NCBI GenBank assembly: GCA_963921195.1
Contig: OY992537.1
Location: 35,573,410 to 35,637,409, forward strand
DNA length: 64,000 nucleotides
Reading direction: 5' to 3'
Origin: Pegoplata infirma
Taxonomy: Eukaryota > Arthropoda > Insecta > Diptera > Anthomyiidae
Shown here: positions 20,452-31,381 of the stretch, piece after piece
Numbering within the stretch: position 1 is the first letter of the stretch
Layout: every line of letters begins with the position of its first letter
The notes under the pieces: generated by a model
The model's input: the letters and a program-made list of their open reading frames with translations, nothing else
Told to the model about the DNA's origin: nothing
Database searches by the model: none
Program-made: the position numbers and the translations under genes

Positions 20452-23300
20452 GAGAAAGGGCATTATGGGAGACCCCTTAGTTAGAGGAGATACGGGGTGC
20501 GTACGTTGAAAAAAAAGTTGGGGATGAAAAAATAATGATAGTTGGTCTCACATTTCACCCTCTAGGAGCCAGCATGGAGCGGCAGCAACTTATTTCATTA
20601 AAAAAAAAAAAATGTGTATGGGGACCACCTTAAGGGTTAGATATACAGGGTAGGTATATTCTAAGAAAATGTTTGGGTTAAAAAAATATTGGGGGTCGGT
20701 CACATATTCGACATCTCTAGGGGCACCCTTGGGGCAGTTAGAGCTGTATGAGCAGATTTTATAAAAATGGCATTTTGTATGGGAGCCCCATTATCGAGTG
20801 GAGATACGGTATAAGTATGTTCCAAAAAAATGTTGGGGGGTAAAAATTAATGGGGGTCGGTCTTAGTGGATACTAGGGTGGCTCGTTTTTGGGCTTTTCT
20901 CTCTGATCAAATTCTAATACCCGCCAAAAGTGTCGGTCCCCTAAGGGTAACTCACATGCAAAATATCACTCCGATCGGAGTTTATCTTCTGTCTCCACTT
21001 TGAGCCTCAAAATTGGGGTTTTTGGAAAAAAGGACTTTAAAAAAAAAAAAAAAAAAAAAATTTTAGTTTTTTTATTAAAATAATGAAAAAAATTTTTTTG
21101 TATAATATTTGATCATAAATACTTAAATATGAAATTTAAAGATTTTACGGTATCATTAACCCGTTCAAACTTGCTACCAAAAAAATGGCATGATTTTGGG
21201 GGCGTTCTCAAAACACCTTTTTTCAAAATTTGAAAATTTTATTAAAAAAAAATTTTAAATATACCATTTTTTATTTCTGAATTCATTAAGAACACTTTGG
21301 AGAAGAAAAATGTGAAATATGGCGGTTATCCGTCGAGCCACTTTTTGGGAATCGCGGGGGGAAGTTAGCGGATTTCAAGGAAATGTTGGTTTTATCAATA
21401 ATTTGGATTAATAAAATCTTATAAATTTCATTTTTGGGCAAATTAACTGTTTTTTGGTGTCGTGGCATTCAATTAGATAACTTTAAGTCTGTCATAAAAT
21501 CTTACCGATCTAGGACGTCTTTAACCCACATTGGCGGGGGTCAAAATGACCCCCGCAGGAAATTTGAAGTTTAGAGCTTAAATTTTGTGCTATTAACAAG
21601 TATAAAACGGCTTTTGTGTTTTCTACCCTAACTATTATTTCGTATTAATATATTATTTTTAAAAAAAATCGTTAACCCTTCTTGGTAGGCGGTCAAAAAT
21701 GGCCCATTCAATAAAAAGTATATATTTTTTACAGAAAATTAATTTGTGGCAGTCTATTAGATAACTTTAAATCAGCCCTGAAATTTCACCTGTTTAAGAT
21801 ATCTTTAACCCACATTGGCCAGGGGTCAAAAATGACCCCGGCAAAAACTTTTCGGCATAGTGCTTGAATTTTTTGATATCAACAAAATTTATATTTTTTA
21901 TTGAATGGGTCATTTTTGACCCCCTACAAAGAAGGGTTAACGATTTTTTTAAAGATAATATATTAATATGATATAATAGTTGAGGTAAAACACACAAAAG
22001 CCGTTTTATACTTGTTTATAGCACAAAATTTAAGCTCTAAACTTCAAATTTCTTTTGGGGGTCATTTTTGACCCCCAGCCAATGTGGGTTTAAGACGTCC
22101 TAGATCGGTAAGATTTCATGACAGACTTAAAGTTATCTAATAGAATGCTACGACACCAAAAAACAGTTAATTTGCCCAAAAATGAAATTTATAAGATTTT
22201 ATTAATCCAAATTATTGATAAAACCAACATTTCCTTGAAATCAGCTAACTTTCCCCCGCGATTCCCAAAAAGTGGCTCGACGGATATCCACCATATTTCA
22301 CATTTTTCTTCTCCAAGGTGTTCTTAATGAATTCAGAAAGAAAAAATGATATATTTAAAATTTTTTTTTAATAAAATTTTCAAATTTTGAAAAAAGGTGT
22401 TTTGAGAACGCCCCCAAAATCATGCCTTTTTTTTGGTATCAAGTTTGAACGGGTTAATGATACCGTAAAATCTTTATATTTCATATTTGAGTATTTATGA
22501 TCAAATATTATACAAAAAAAAATTTTTCATTATTTTAATAAAAAAACTTAATTTTTTTTTTTTTTTTAAAAAGTCCTTTTTTCCAAAAACCCCAATTTTG
22601 AGGCTCAAAGTGGAGACAGAAGATAAACTCTGATCGGAGTGATATTTTGCACGTGAGTTACCCTTAGGGGACCGACACTTTTGGCGGGTATTAGAATTTG
22701 ATCAGAGAGAAAAGTCCAAAAACGAGCCACCCTAGTGGATACCACTCTAAGACGCACCATGGGAGTGGTAGGAGCTAATTTCATAAAACAAATTTATAAA
22801 AAAATAAAAATAAATTTGGTGGGGACCACCTTAAGGGTTAATGATAGAGGGTAGGTATATTCTAAGAAAATGTTGGGGTCAAAAAAATATTGGGGGTCGG
22901 TCACACATTTGCATTTCTAGGGGCACCCTTGGAGCAGTTAGAGCTGTAGGAGCTGATTTTATAAAAATGACATTTTATATGGGAGCCCCATTATCGAGTG
23001 GAGATACGGTATAAGTATGTTCCAAAAAATGTTGGGGAGTAAAAATTAATGGGGGTCGGTCTTATTGAATAATACTCTAAGACGCACCCTGGGAGCGGTA
23101 GGAGCTGATTTCATGAAATAAATTAAAAAAAAATAAAAACAATTGTATGGGGACCACCTTAAGGGTTAAAGATAGAGGGTAGGTATATTCTAAGAAAATG
23201 TTGGGATTGAAAATATATTTGGGGTCGGTCACCAATTTGACATCTCTTGGGGCATTATTGGAGCAGATAGAGCGGTAGGAGCCAATTTTTATAAAAAGGT
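20452..23300 (+). repeat. ~160-bp tandem array, split by a foldback
   Basis: About six units alternate, each with tatggggaccacctt or tatgggagcccc, then ggtaggtatattctaag or gatacggtataagtatgtt, then tgggggtcggtc, a gcacc(c/a)t(t)gg motif, and aggagctgattt. Units flank the insertion at 20874-22734. Related units occur outside this element at 23464-23560 (reversed) and 54306-54780. Confidence 0.85.
20874..22734. mobile_element. 1.86-kb palindromic hAT-type foldback
   Basis: Ends TAGGGTGGCTCGTTTTTGG are inverted, and the arms stay nearly identical for about 850 bases each: attctaatacccgccaaaag, atcactccgatcggagtt, ccaaaaaccccaattttg and cgttaacccttctt all recur in reverse order. The duplication GTGGATAC is perfect (20866-20873, 22735-22742). 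The two arms encode the same 60-residue frame on opposite strands (21286-21468 and 22118-22327), which reflects the palindrome. The single-copy loop is about 21720-21895. Confidence 0.93.
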
Positions 23301-23463
23301 TATTTCTTCTTTTTTAATAAAAAAATATTTTCTATAATTTTTTTTTTCTGTAAAACATATTTTTTACTAAATAATGTATAGTTAGTCTAAAAAAATATAA
23401 ATATTTATAATAAAGGGCTTTTCTGAATTAATCCCCAATTTACATATGTTTCAACCCATTGTG

Positions 23464-23867
23464 CAATGGTGCGTCATAGACAATGACATTTTTTAAAATT
23501 TGCTCCAACCGCTCTAACTGCCCTAAGAGTGCCCATAAGTTCCCCCTTTAAAAACTAAACCAACCTCTAAATAAAGTAATTTTTATTTTATATTTAATTT
23601 TTATATTTGTTAATCAAATGAAACATTTTTATAACAGAAGTAGTTTAAAGTCCTGCTTTGGGACCCTGGGAATATGATAGTTCCGTTTATTTAGACTGCC
23701 CCCTTTTGTGGGCGTTGATATAAAAAATTGTTTAAATATTAATAAAATTATAATTTTAAAACTTTTATCGCGAAGGGGAAGTGCCCACTAACACCTTCCA
23801 TCGAAATCCTTCCACCACTTCCCCTCCCCCACAAAAAAAAACCATAGACCTTTTTTCTTTCCGTTTT
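23464..23867 (-). repeat. Reversed array fragment, then unassigned DNA
   Basis: The first 100 bases (caatggtgcgtcatagac, ccgctctaactgccct) are the reversed ~160-bp unit and form the right half of the target of the 19880 element. From 23560 on I see no feature; a C-rich strip (accacttcccctcccccac) lies at 23810. Confidence 0.6.
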
Positions 23868-23920
23868 TACATTTTGTAGGGTATAAAAGATTCGGCACAG
23901 CCGAATTTAACACTCACTTG
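23868..23920 (+). mobile_element. DINE-1-type 3' end fragment
   Basis: ttttgtagggtataaaag, then the hairpin ATTCGGCacaGCCGAAT and tttaacactcacttg give the 3' terminus of the family without its body. Confidence 0.65.
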
Positions 23921-24189
23921 TTTTTTTGTTGTTTTCGTGTCAACATCCTTGCTATTTCTCCATTAAAGTAATCATAGCATAAGTACTGGTATGCAATATA
24001 TATATTGCACAAGTTTTTGTTGTTTTAAAAAACATTTAATGGTTTGTTAAATAACCAAGGGGTTTCGCTTCACATACTACTATACACAATCTTTACATAC
24101 TCAGAGAATATGCAGCGTTGCATATATTAGAAGCTTAAAAAATTTGAATAAATTTCCTTGTTCATATTCACTTACATAAGGGAGGAAAT
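23921..24189. other. A/T-rich interval, nothing recognised
   Basis: No feature supported. A short direct tatatattgcacaag string near 24000 is the only local structure noted. Confidence 0.4.
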
Positions 24190-24191
24190 TA

Positions 24192-24869
24192 CACTCAAAA
24201 TAATCACTCTGTTAAATTACAGAGTTACTCTGCTGAGCCAGCAGAAAATACCATAGATTTCCAACCAGCAAGATTTTTTGTTATTTTACGAAGAAAACTC
24301 TGTAAAATGATTTCGATAAAAAAACTGTAAATTTACAGAATTATCTGTAAAATATTGATAAAAGCGACCAGAATTTGACTATTTTATTTACTATTTGATT
24401 TCTGATTAATTTATCTTTCCTTAATGTGCAAGTAGTGTTGACAATTGGAAACTGCCATCGAGTAAATTTGCCCGCTTTAATGCTTCCAAAATATAAATTT
24501 ACTTTTTTTTATTTTTGTGAAAGTTTTTTTACGAGTACCTCCATTTTACGACATCCTTGTAAAATTTATCGTTTTATTATTACAGAGCAATATGTAAAAT
24601 TACAGTTGAAATTTTGTATTTTGGTTACGAGAAAAAAACATAAGTTTTTTATAAAATCTGTATTTTAACAAAAAACTCAGTTTATTATCTGTAAAATAGA
24701 AATACAAAGTAAAAAGTTAAATTACAGATAAAATTTTGTTTTTCGGTTACAAGAAAATACAAAGTATATTCTTAAAATCTGTATTTCGGCAGATAACTTT
24801 GTCAAATATCTGTCGGATTGAGATTACAGTCATTTTACAGAGTTTTTATCAGAGTAATTATTTTGAGTG
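24192..24869. mobile_element. TACACTCAAAA-ended MITE with TA target
   Basis: Left tacactcaaaataatcactc and right gagtaattattttgagtgta are inverted with one mismatch, bounded by TA (24190-24191, 24870-24871). The 678-bp body repeats attacag, ctgtaaaat and aaaactctgt motifs. The 80-codon frame inside is A/T-driven. The same terminal sequence is found at 36313 and 51571. Confidence 0.85.
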
Positions 24870-25253
24870 TATCTATACAAAAGTCTGAGAAATTTTCTAT
24901 GTCGTAGAATTTGATAAATTTACCGGAATTTATATATTTTTTCTTTTCATTTCTTAATATCCACACACAGAAAGCAATTTTCCAAATTTCCAACTGAAAT
25001 TCAGTTAACACAACTAACAAACGGTTGATAAATTTGCAAATATAGGTTGTCTTAAATGAATATCGGTTGTCTAAACTAAATTATGTTTATAGAACAGACA
25101 CTTAATTGAAACAACAACAAAATAGGGTTGTTACACCCAAAACTAGTAGCGGCAACCGAATTATGAGTTGACACAACTGACTCTGATTTTATCAAAAATT
25201 TTTACGAATTTTTCTTTTTTTGTATTACCATTGGGTAATTGCTTTAAATGTGT
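24870..25253. other. A/T-rich interval with CAACT/GGTTG motifs
   Basis: Between about 24963 (cacacagaaagcaat) and 25190 the strings acaactaac, ggttgtcttaa, ggttgtctaaac and gttgacacaactga recur in both orientations, which suggests a decayed MITE. No boundary is clear. Confidence 0.35.
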
Positions 25254-25760
25254 TTTTACATTTTGGAGGGTATAAAAGATTCGGTATAGAATCATTTATT
25301 TTTTGTACTTTTGTTAAACAGATTTTATGTCAGAAGAATTTTAAACTTGGTAAACAAATTTTTTTGAAAATATATTTTGGAAAAACCCAAAAAAAAGTGG
25401 ATAAAAAAATATTTTTGCAAAAAAAAATTTTGATGGAAACAAAAATTTTTTTGATAAAAAAGTTTTAAATAATTTTTTTTTTGATAAAAAATAAATTTTT
25501 GGAAAAAAATTGGACGAACAATTTTTTTTTGTATTTGAAGATGAAATTTTTTTTATTTAAAATTAACGAAAAAAATTTTTAAAAAAAAAAAGAAAATGTT
25601 GGTGAAAAAAAAATTTTATGAAAAAAATATTGATGTAAAAAATGAAATATTTGATTTTTAAATAACTATGCTACATTTTTTCCAACATCTGGTGAAATTT
25701 TTTTCTATTCACCATTAGGTGAATTATTATTGAAGTTATAAATCAAAGGTAAAAACCGTT
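25254..25760 (+). mobile_element. DINE-1-type 3' scrap and low-complexity DNA
   Basis: ttacattttggagggtataa and aagattcgg are the terminal motif of the DINE family; the rest to about 25660 is aaaaattttt low complexity. The 82-codon frame here is Lys/Phe/Ile noise. Confidence 0.45.
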
Positions 25761-25839
25761 TTGGATTCTCGCTATTATTTATTTGGCCAAGTATTAATAT
25801 TAAGTATTTATTTTTTGTTTGAGCTAATCAGGCCTAACT

Positions 25840-26345
25840 TCATTAATGTCAAGGGGGCAGTTTTGCCGCTAAATGTGCCCCATTGGGTACATACGCCACG
25901 TAAAATGGTGGTAGTTTTGACGGCGAAAGTGCCACATGGGGTTGATTCGCCGATGACGGATGTACCAAATGGGGTTGATACGCCACTTAGAATGGGGTAG
26001 TCCGATGGCAAATGTGCCCAACGGGCAGTATATATTTTTGGTTTGTTTCAATAAAATTATGTTTTTTAATTAAATTTTATTTTAGATTACAATTCTTTTA
26101 TTTTAAATTACAATTTTGTTTCTTGGCGATAGTGCCCCACCGGCTTCGCAAACGTTCCCCATGGATGGGGCAGTTTCGCCGATTTGAGTTGCTTTAAAAA
26201 TGTAAAAAAAATAGAAACCAATCAGATAAATTCCATTTGAAGTATACATTTTAAAGCTTAAATATGTAGTTTCTTAAATCAACAAGAACTTTGGGAAAAC
26301 GTCTACGGGGTTAGGTTTTACAGCACAGCGAATGTGCCCCCCTCT
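25840..26345. repeat. GTGCCCCA/GGCGAA-rich degenerate repeat
   Basis: A locally G+C-richer patch repeats gtgccccattgggtacata, gccacatggggttgattcgcc, accaaatggggttgatacgcc, gcccaacgggc and gtgccccaccgg at roughly 35-50 base spacing. It ends with cgaatgtgcccccctctatc, shared with 19690-19715. Open frames exist on both strands because of the low A/T content. No protein family is recognised. Confidence 0.6.
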
Positions 26346-26670
26346 ATCCTAATTCTTATTTTTTTTTCTATATAAGTTTGCTTATATAGTCGAACTGAGC
26401 GTCCTACATCACGTTAAAAATTGGCTGGTGCCAAATCATTAAGATGTTAAAAAATTATTTAAAATTTAATTTTTTTTCCGAAGTCTTTATTTTTTCTAAT
26501 GCCACCTTACTGTTTTAATGTATATTCTTAAAAAAAAAAATACATGGACGTGTTTGAAATTTTAAAAATTTGTTTTTTTTTTTGTACGAAATTGCAATAA
26601 AAGAAACCAAAACAGCATCATGTATAGATTACGACAAACATTATGTTTTACTAAGTGATTCAGATGTATA
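26346..26670. other. A/T-rich interval, nothing recognised
   Basis: No feature supported. atgccaccttactg near 26500 recalls the MITE end at 4870 but no partner was found. Confidence 0.4.
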
Positions 26671-27171
26671 TGCAGTGACGAGCAAAAGTGTAACAGGGTT
26701 CACATTGTTCAGATAATTTTCTTAATATTTTTAGCTGTACAAGATAAACTATTGAAGTTTTCTGTTAAATTTATCAACATTTTTTAAAAGTAGTTAACTC
26801 TGGGCTAAAATAATTGAGAATATGAATTTTAATTGAGAATATGATTTTTCTCAATAATTCTGATGATGGGAAGTAATTGCGGAATTTCCGAAACTGTCAT
26901 CAATCCGATCCTGAAAATTACCAACTTTTTAAAAGCAGAAACTCTATGAGTATGTATTGGTAGGATATCCTAACAGAGAAAGTACTGCTAACACAATTAC
27001 TTGTAATATTAACTTATTATTGAGACGAAAAATGGCCTCGAACTAGAATAAATTAAAATTAAAAAAACATGATTTAACAATAAACATTAATAGTTTATCT
27101 TGCACAGTTAAAAATATAAAGAAAATTATCTGAATAATTTAAACACTGTTACTCTTTTCCTCGTCACTGTA
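26671..27171. mobile_element. Tc1/mariner-like MITE, CAGTGACGAG ends
   Basis: Left end cagtgacgagcaaaagtgta and right end (reverse complement) cagtgacgaggaaaagagta match at all but two positions, and the arms continue inward with aagataaactatt and agataattttctt, forming about 100-bp inverted repeats. Outer bases tatatg/tatata fit a TA target. The sequence style resembles Tc1 ends (inference). The centre carries tggcctcgaactagaataaa from the CTCGAG repeat. Confidence 0.75.
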
Positions 27172-27436
27172 TATAGTTTTTTCAATATTTTTGTTTATAT
27201 TGATTAAGTTGAAAAAACCTATAATAACTTAATTGAATACGTGAGAAACATATGATGGAAATTTAGATAGAAGCTTTAAAATATTTGAAAAAAGTATAAT
27301 AAGGTGTTAATTTGCATTTTAGTTATAAAAGGAATATCAATATTTAAATTATTAAAATAAAAAATGGAAAACACTCGAAATTCGAATTTCAAAATCGTCG
27401 GGGTCGAAAAATCTACTTTTAAAAGACAGAAATAAA

Positions 27437-28667
27437 CAAGTAGAAAAGTTAAATTCGACTTTGCCGAATCTATGAATACCCTCCACAATGCATTTTTTTT
27501 AAAGGGTAGTACATTTTTTAACGTGAAAAACTTAACAATTTTGTTTAGAAATATTTTATTTTGAGTAAAAAACTCTTTTTTTGTAATTTTTTTTTTTAAA
27601 AAGAAATCTTACTAATTTTTTTTTTGAGTGTAAAATTTTTTTCGAATGTTATGTTTTTCTTACTGTAAAAATATTTCTTACACAAAATATTGTCATTTTT
27701 GTAAAAAAAAAAAAAATTTTTGTGTAAATTTTTTTTTGAGTGTAAAATTTTTTTGAGTGTAAAATTTTTTTTGAGTGTAATTTTTAAGTTACCAATGCTT
27801 TTAGGTTAGGTTATGGTGGATGGCATTGGCATAAACCAATGCCCATAGAAGCCGACTTGTGGCCCATTATAATTCCAGTTTCCCCTTCTTCTTAGATAAA
27901 AATCAATAGTTGCATCTATGCATTCCACTTCGATGTTTTGATATTCGCCAATAAGGTCCATGGATTTATTCCTCGGATTTCATGTAAATTCTGAAAGAAA
28001 AAAGAGCCAAATAATTTAAATCTTCTAAAAGACAGTGCAGGGCATTCACATAAAAAGTGAAAACTAAACAAGTTGAAAAAGCATTGCTTTAAAATTAAAC
28101 AATTTTGAAAAGCATTGTTTAGTTACCACCAATGCTTTTAAAACTTGTTAAAACACGTGGCATTTTAGATGAAACTAATCTGAAATTCAAGGTTTTGCTT
28201 ATAACTTTTGAACCACTGGACCGATTGAGCTGAAATTTAAAACCAAACAGACTCGGGGAACGGCAAAGATAAGTGCCAAGCTTCAGTAGTCTCATTATTG
28301 TCTTTCGAAAGTTATCGTGTTTTTTATCTCGTAAATTTGCGAAATACCCTTGCCGAAATTTACTCTTTTGCTCATAACTTTTGAACCACTGGACCGATTT
28401 GGCTGGATTGCAGTACCAACCTGACCAGGTAAATGACAAACATATATGCCAAACTTCAGTAGCCTCTGTAAAGTCTTTCAAAAGTTACCGTGTTTTCTAC
28501 GGACAGACAGACAGACAGACGGACGGGCGGACATCGCTAGATCGACTTAAAATCGATCGAGGATCATAAATATATATACTTTATGGAGTCCTAGACCAAT
28601 ATTTCGAGGTGTTACAAACGGAATGACAAACTTATATATACCCTCTATCACTAGAGTGGAGGGTATA
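27437..28667 (-). mobile_element. DINE-1/mini-me element, copy E
   Basis: Reversed but nearly complete: the 3' end (caagtagaaaagttaaattc, gactttgccgaatc), body and GTCY tract (28500-28528) lie in order to the 5' stem ending at 28667. A 120-codon frame (28119-28481, minus) is shared almost residue for residue with copy K (59918-60280). That similarity is at DNA level too and other copies are broken, so I do not call a gene. Confidence 0.9.
27802..28058. mobile_element. Unidentified insertion in DINE copy E
   Basis: The DINE phrase accaatgctttt / aaaactaaacaagtt is separated by about 255 bases with a different composition (taggttaggttatggtgg, gcattggcataaaccaatgc, gtggcccattataattcc). The aggttaggtta start is reminiscent of retroposed 3' ends common in flies, but I cannot assign a family. 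Confidence 0.45.
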
Positions 28668-29104
28668 AAAAAAATTACAGATCAACAAAATTTTGTTTTG
28701 ACCATAAAAACACTTTTTTAGTAGTGTTCAAATATCAACGAAACGTCGGGAAAACTGTAATAAAAAATTGCTTTTTATTTACATTAATTAACCTTAGGCC
28801 CTATTAGCTCAAATAAAGAACAAATCAAATCAACTAATATTTTTAGTTAAAAAAGAATTCAAACATAAATATTTTTCATTTCGTTCGGAACGTTCCGATT
28901 TTGAAATCAAAATTGGAACCCAAAGATAATATTTTTGTGCGGTAATATTGACCCTAAAAGGCAACCATTCTGACCCCGACGATTTTAACATTCGAAAAAG
29001 AAGGAAAATTTGCCTCAACCTAATGTACATCAGAAATCTAACGTCACATCGTTTTAAATGTGAACAAAATGACGATATTCTAAAAATTGTTTTTTTATGC
29101 CCTA
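28668..29104. other. Unassigned interval
   Basis: caacgaaacgtcgggaaaac near 28737 recalls the acgtttcgttggga phrase of the CTCGAG repeat in reverse. No ORF, TIR or RNA motif is supported. Confidence 0.4.
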
Positions 29105-29237
29105 CACCATAATTACACCATAATTACCGGACACTGTCTCATAGGGAAGCACGCAGAGCGGTTAAATGTGCCGTCAAATGACTTTTGCCGAAGTTGTATG
29201 GATGAGGAGGAGTTGGAAACTATCGAGCACTTTATCT
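29105..29237 (+). pseudogene. Jockey-type LINE ORF2 C-terminus, part 1
   Basis: From about 29123 one frame reads ITGHCLIGKHAERL, then NDFCRSCMDEEELETIEHFI, the conserved C-terminal region of jockey-clade non-LTR retrotransposon ORF2 (TGHC, then a Cys/His-rich CxxC...EH...C patch). It is 5' truncated: upstream of 29105 the family likeness is lost. The frame is cut after TTTATCT at 29237 by a hAT element and resumes at 29238+1968. No host function is implied. Confidence 0.85.
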
Positions 29238-29821
29238 CAGCGTTTAAAAGGCTACGTTAGCTACCCGTTTTTTTGCTTTTGCTTTTCATATCACTTCAAA
29301 CAATTTCAATATTATAAGTTATAGCTTTTGTTTACTTTTCTTTTTTGTGTTTGCTTAAACTACAACAACATGAAAAAAATAAAAACTCCAAACAGAGCAG
29401 TAGCGGAAAACAAATTTTATTGTTGTAGCCTACAAATATACTACAGTAGTATATTTGTAGGCTACAAATATACTACAGTAGTATATTTGTAGGCTACAGT
29501 ATTACTACAGTATTACTACAGTTGTATTACTACAGTAGTATTACTACAGTATTACTACAGTATCACATTGTAAACAAATGTTGCAATATAAAAACGTGAT
29601 CATATTAAAAATTTCGTTAAGATGGTGTAAAATGAATACAACATCGAAAAAAGAATAATAATAATTTTTAATAAAAATTCTTTTAATTTTGGTCAAAAAA
29701 ATATAGAAAAATTTTTGAATTTTGTCGAATTTTTCGATATTTTCGAATATGTACGCGATTTTAATATTATCGGTCTAGACGCTCAGAAGTTATGAGAAAA
29801 ACCGTGACATTAACATTAAGT

Positions 29822-30223
29822 TAGAGATGGGCGCTGGTCACGTGATTTGCGTGATTCACGTGACTCACGCGTGAGTGATTTTCATTTAAATCACGTGATT
29901 GTGAGTGAGTGTGAGCTGAAAAAAAATCTGAGTGAGTGAGTCATTTATTTTTTGCGTGAGTTTGCGTGATAAGATTTTTAGATTAGCCCAATTTTTTTAT
30001 TTTTTGTAGTTTTTTTTTTTTTTTGGTAAGAAAATTTTATTGCGTGAGTAGATTTTACGTGACTTACGCGTGAGCGTGATTGAATCTGGCGTGAGTAAGA
30101 TTTTTATTACTCACGTGAATAGTGAGTCAGCGTGAGTAAAAAAAAAATTGCGTGAGTGATTCGATTATTTTTGCGTGAGCTTGAGTGAGTGTGAGTCAAA
30201 ATCCACTCACGCACCCATCTCTA
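29822..30223 (-). mobile_element. hAT-type CACGTG-repeat element, copy 2
   Basis: TAGAGATGGGCGC (left) and TAGAGATGGGTGC (right, reverse complement) bound 402 bp. Flanks cattaagt and cattgggt agree at 6 of 8 positions. It is inverted relative to copies 1, 3 and 4: the gctggtcacgtgattt end is on the left. Confidence 0.88.
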
Positions 30224-30278
30224 CATTGGGTATTTCGAAAATTCACGTGTTGAAAAATACACAAAACATGGTTTTAAT

Positions 30279-30704
30279 TAGAGATGGGCTCGTGAGTGAT
30301 TTTTGACTCACACTCACTCACGCCCACGACAGGAATTTTTGAATCACGCACACTCACTTACGAGCAAATTTTTTCTACTCACACTCACAATCACGTGAGT
30401 AAATTTAATACAACTCACACTCACGTGCACTCACTCAAGCTTCACTCACACTCTCGTTGACTCACACTCACGAAACTCTTATTCATACAAAAAAAATTTA
30501 AAAACTAAAATTTGAAAAATCATTAAAAATTTTCAACAAAATTTAAAGTTCAGCGTAACTTAAAAAATCGACTCACGCACACTCACGCAAAAATCTTACT
30601 CACGCACACTCCACTCACACGTGCGTGAGTAAAATTGAATTTAGTCACACTCAAGCGTGGTCACGCGTAAATCACGTTCTAATCTGCTCATGTGCCCATC
30701 TCTA
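30279..30704 (+). mobile_element. hAT-type CACGTG-repeat element, copy 3
   Basis: TAGAGATGGGCTCGTGAG (left) and TAGAGATGGGCAC (right, reverse complement) bound 426 bp; flanks gttttaat and cttttaat agree at 7 of 8. It is the most diverged of the four, with more actcacactcac and fewer cgcgtga strings. Confidence 0.88.
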
Positions 30705-31205
30705 CTTTTAATGACAAGGGAACACCACAACAATGTTTGCCAAAGTTTTTTTTTGAGAAGTTGAATTATAATTTTACATTAAAACAATCCAACCCTATTC
30801 TTTATACACATTAAAATAAAACAGTTATGTTAAACAAGATAAGTGTGTGTGTGTGTTATAGTTTTATTAAATTTTCTCTTTGTAGGCTACAAAAACAATA
30901 TTTGTAGGCTACCAAAAATAATTTGTAGGCTACAGGTAGGCTACCAAAAATAATTTGTAGGCTACAGGTAGGCTACCAAAAATAATTTGTAGGCTACTTG
31001 TAGGCTACACAATTCTAATGTTTTTGTTTTATTTGCTACTTATTCATTTTTAAAAACAATCGTTAGCTCTCGCTACAAAAACAGAAATGTGCAAGTATTA
31101 GTAGTTATAGCAATTGAATGATTTACATATTGTTTGTTTTTAAAACTATACATATCGTCAATTTTGGTTGTTTAAGCTAATTTCTTCGTAGTAATTTAAA
31201 CGCTG

Positions 31206-31381
31206 CTTTATCTGCCATTGCCCGGCACTTTCTGGTCAGAGACTTGCTTCACTGGGATCTAGGGAGCTGTACGATCTTTCTGATTTGTCGGATGTCAAAT
31301 TTCAATATCTAAGGAGTTTCATAAGAAGCTCAAATTGGTTTAACGATAGGGACTAGTAGGGAAACCTATTACAGTCCCGTG
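31206..31381 (+). pseudogene. Jockey-type LINE ORF2 C-terminus, part 2
   Basis: Starting at the second CTTTATCT, the same frame continues with CHCPALSGQRLASLGS, then ELYDLSDLSDVKFQYL and a TAG stop at 31354-31356. CHCPAL is the expected partner of the upstream EHFI and completes the Cys-rich C-terminus. The 3'UTR begins after the stop and is cut at 31381 by a second hAT. Confidence 0.88.

Larger units (their letters stand above)
19880..23463. mobile_element. Transib-like 3.6-kb non-autonomous element
   Basis: The left end CACAGAGGGTTGAAATG matches the right end CACAATGGGTTGAAAC (reverse complement); similarity resumes as gggattaattca about 20 bases in. The flanks duplicate CAATG (19875-19879, 23464-23468). 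An uninterrupted copy of the target, reading ctactgctccaatggtgcgt in reverse complement, exists at 54734-54754, so the insertion is certain. The right terminus CACAATG fits the Transib heptamer CACWATG (established pattern). No transposase frame remains; the body is a ~160-bp array plus a foldback hAT. Confidence 0.85.
29238..31205. mobile_element. hAT-type element inserted in LINE ORF
   Basis: Ends CAGCGTTTAAAAGGCTACG and CAGCGTTTAAATTACTACG are inverted. The 8-bp duplication CTTTATCT is perfect (29230-29237, 31206-31213) and its removal restores the LINE reading frame. Subterminal motifs tttgtaggctac repeat at 29425-29500 and 30880-31010, as expected for transposase-binding repeats (inference). 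Two CACGTG-type hATs sit inside. No transposase frame remains in the 1968 bp. Confidence 0.93.

Noticed and set aside
21286..22327. Same 60-residue peptide on both strands
   Set aside because: Explained fully by the palindromic arms of the foldback element.
27808..27830. taggttaggtta as insect telomere repeat
   Set aside because: Only two TTAGG-like units, and flies do not use TTAGG telomeres.
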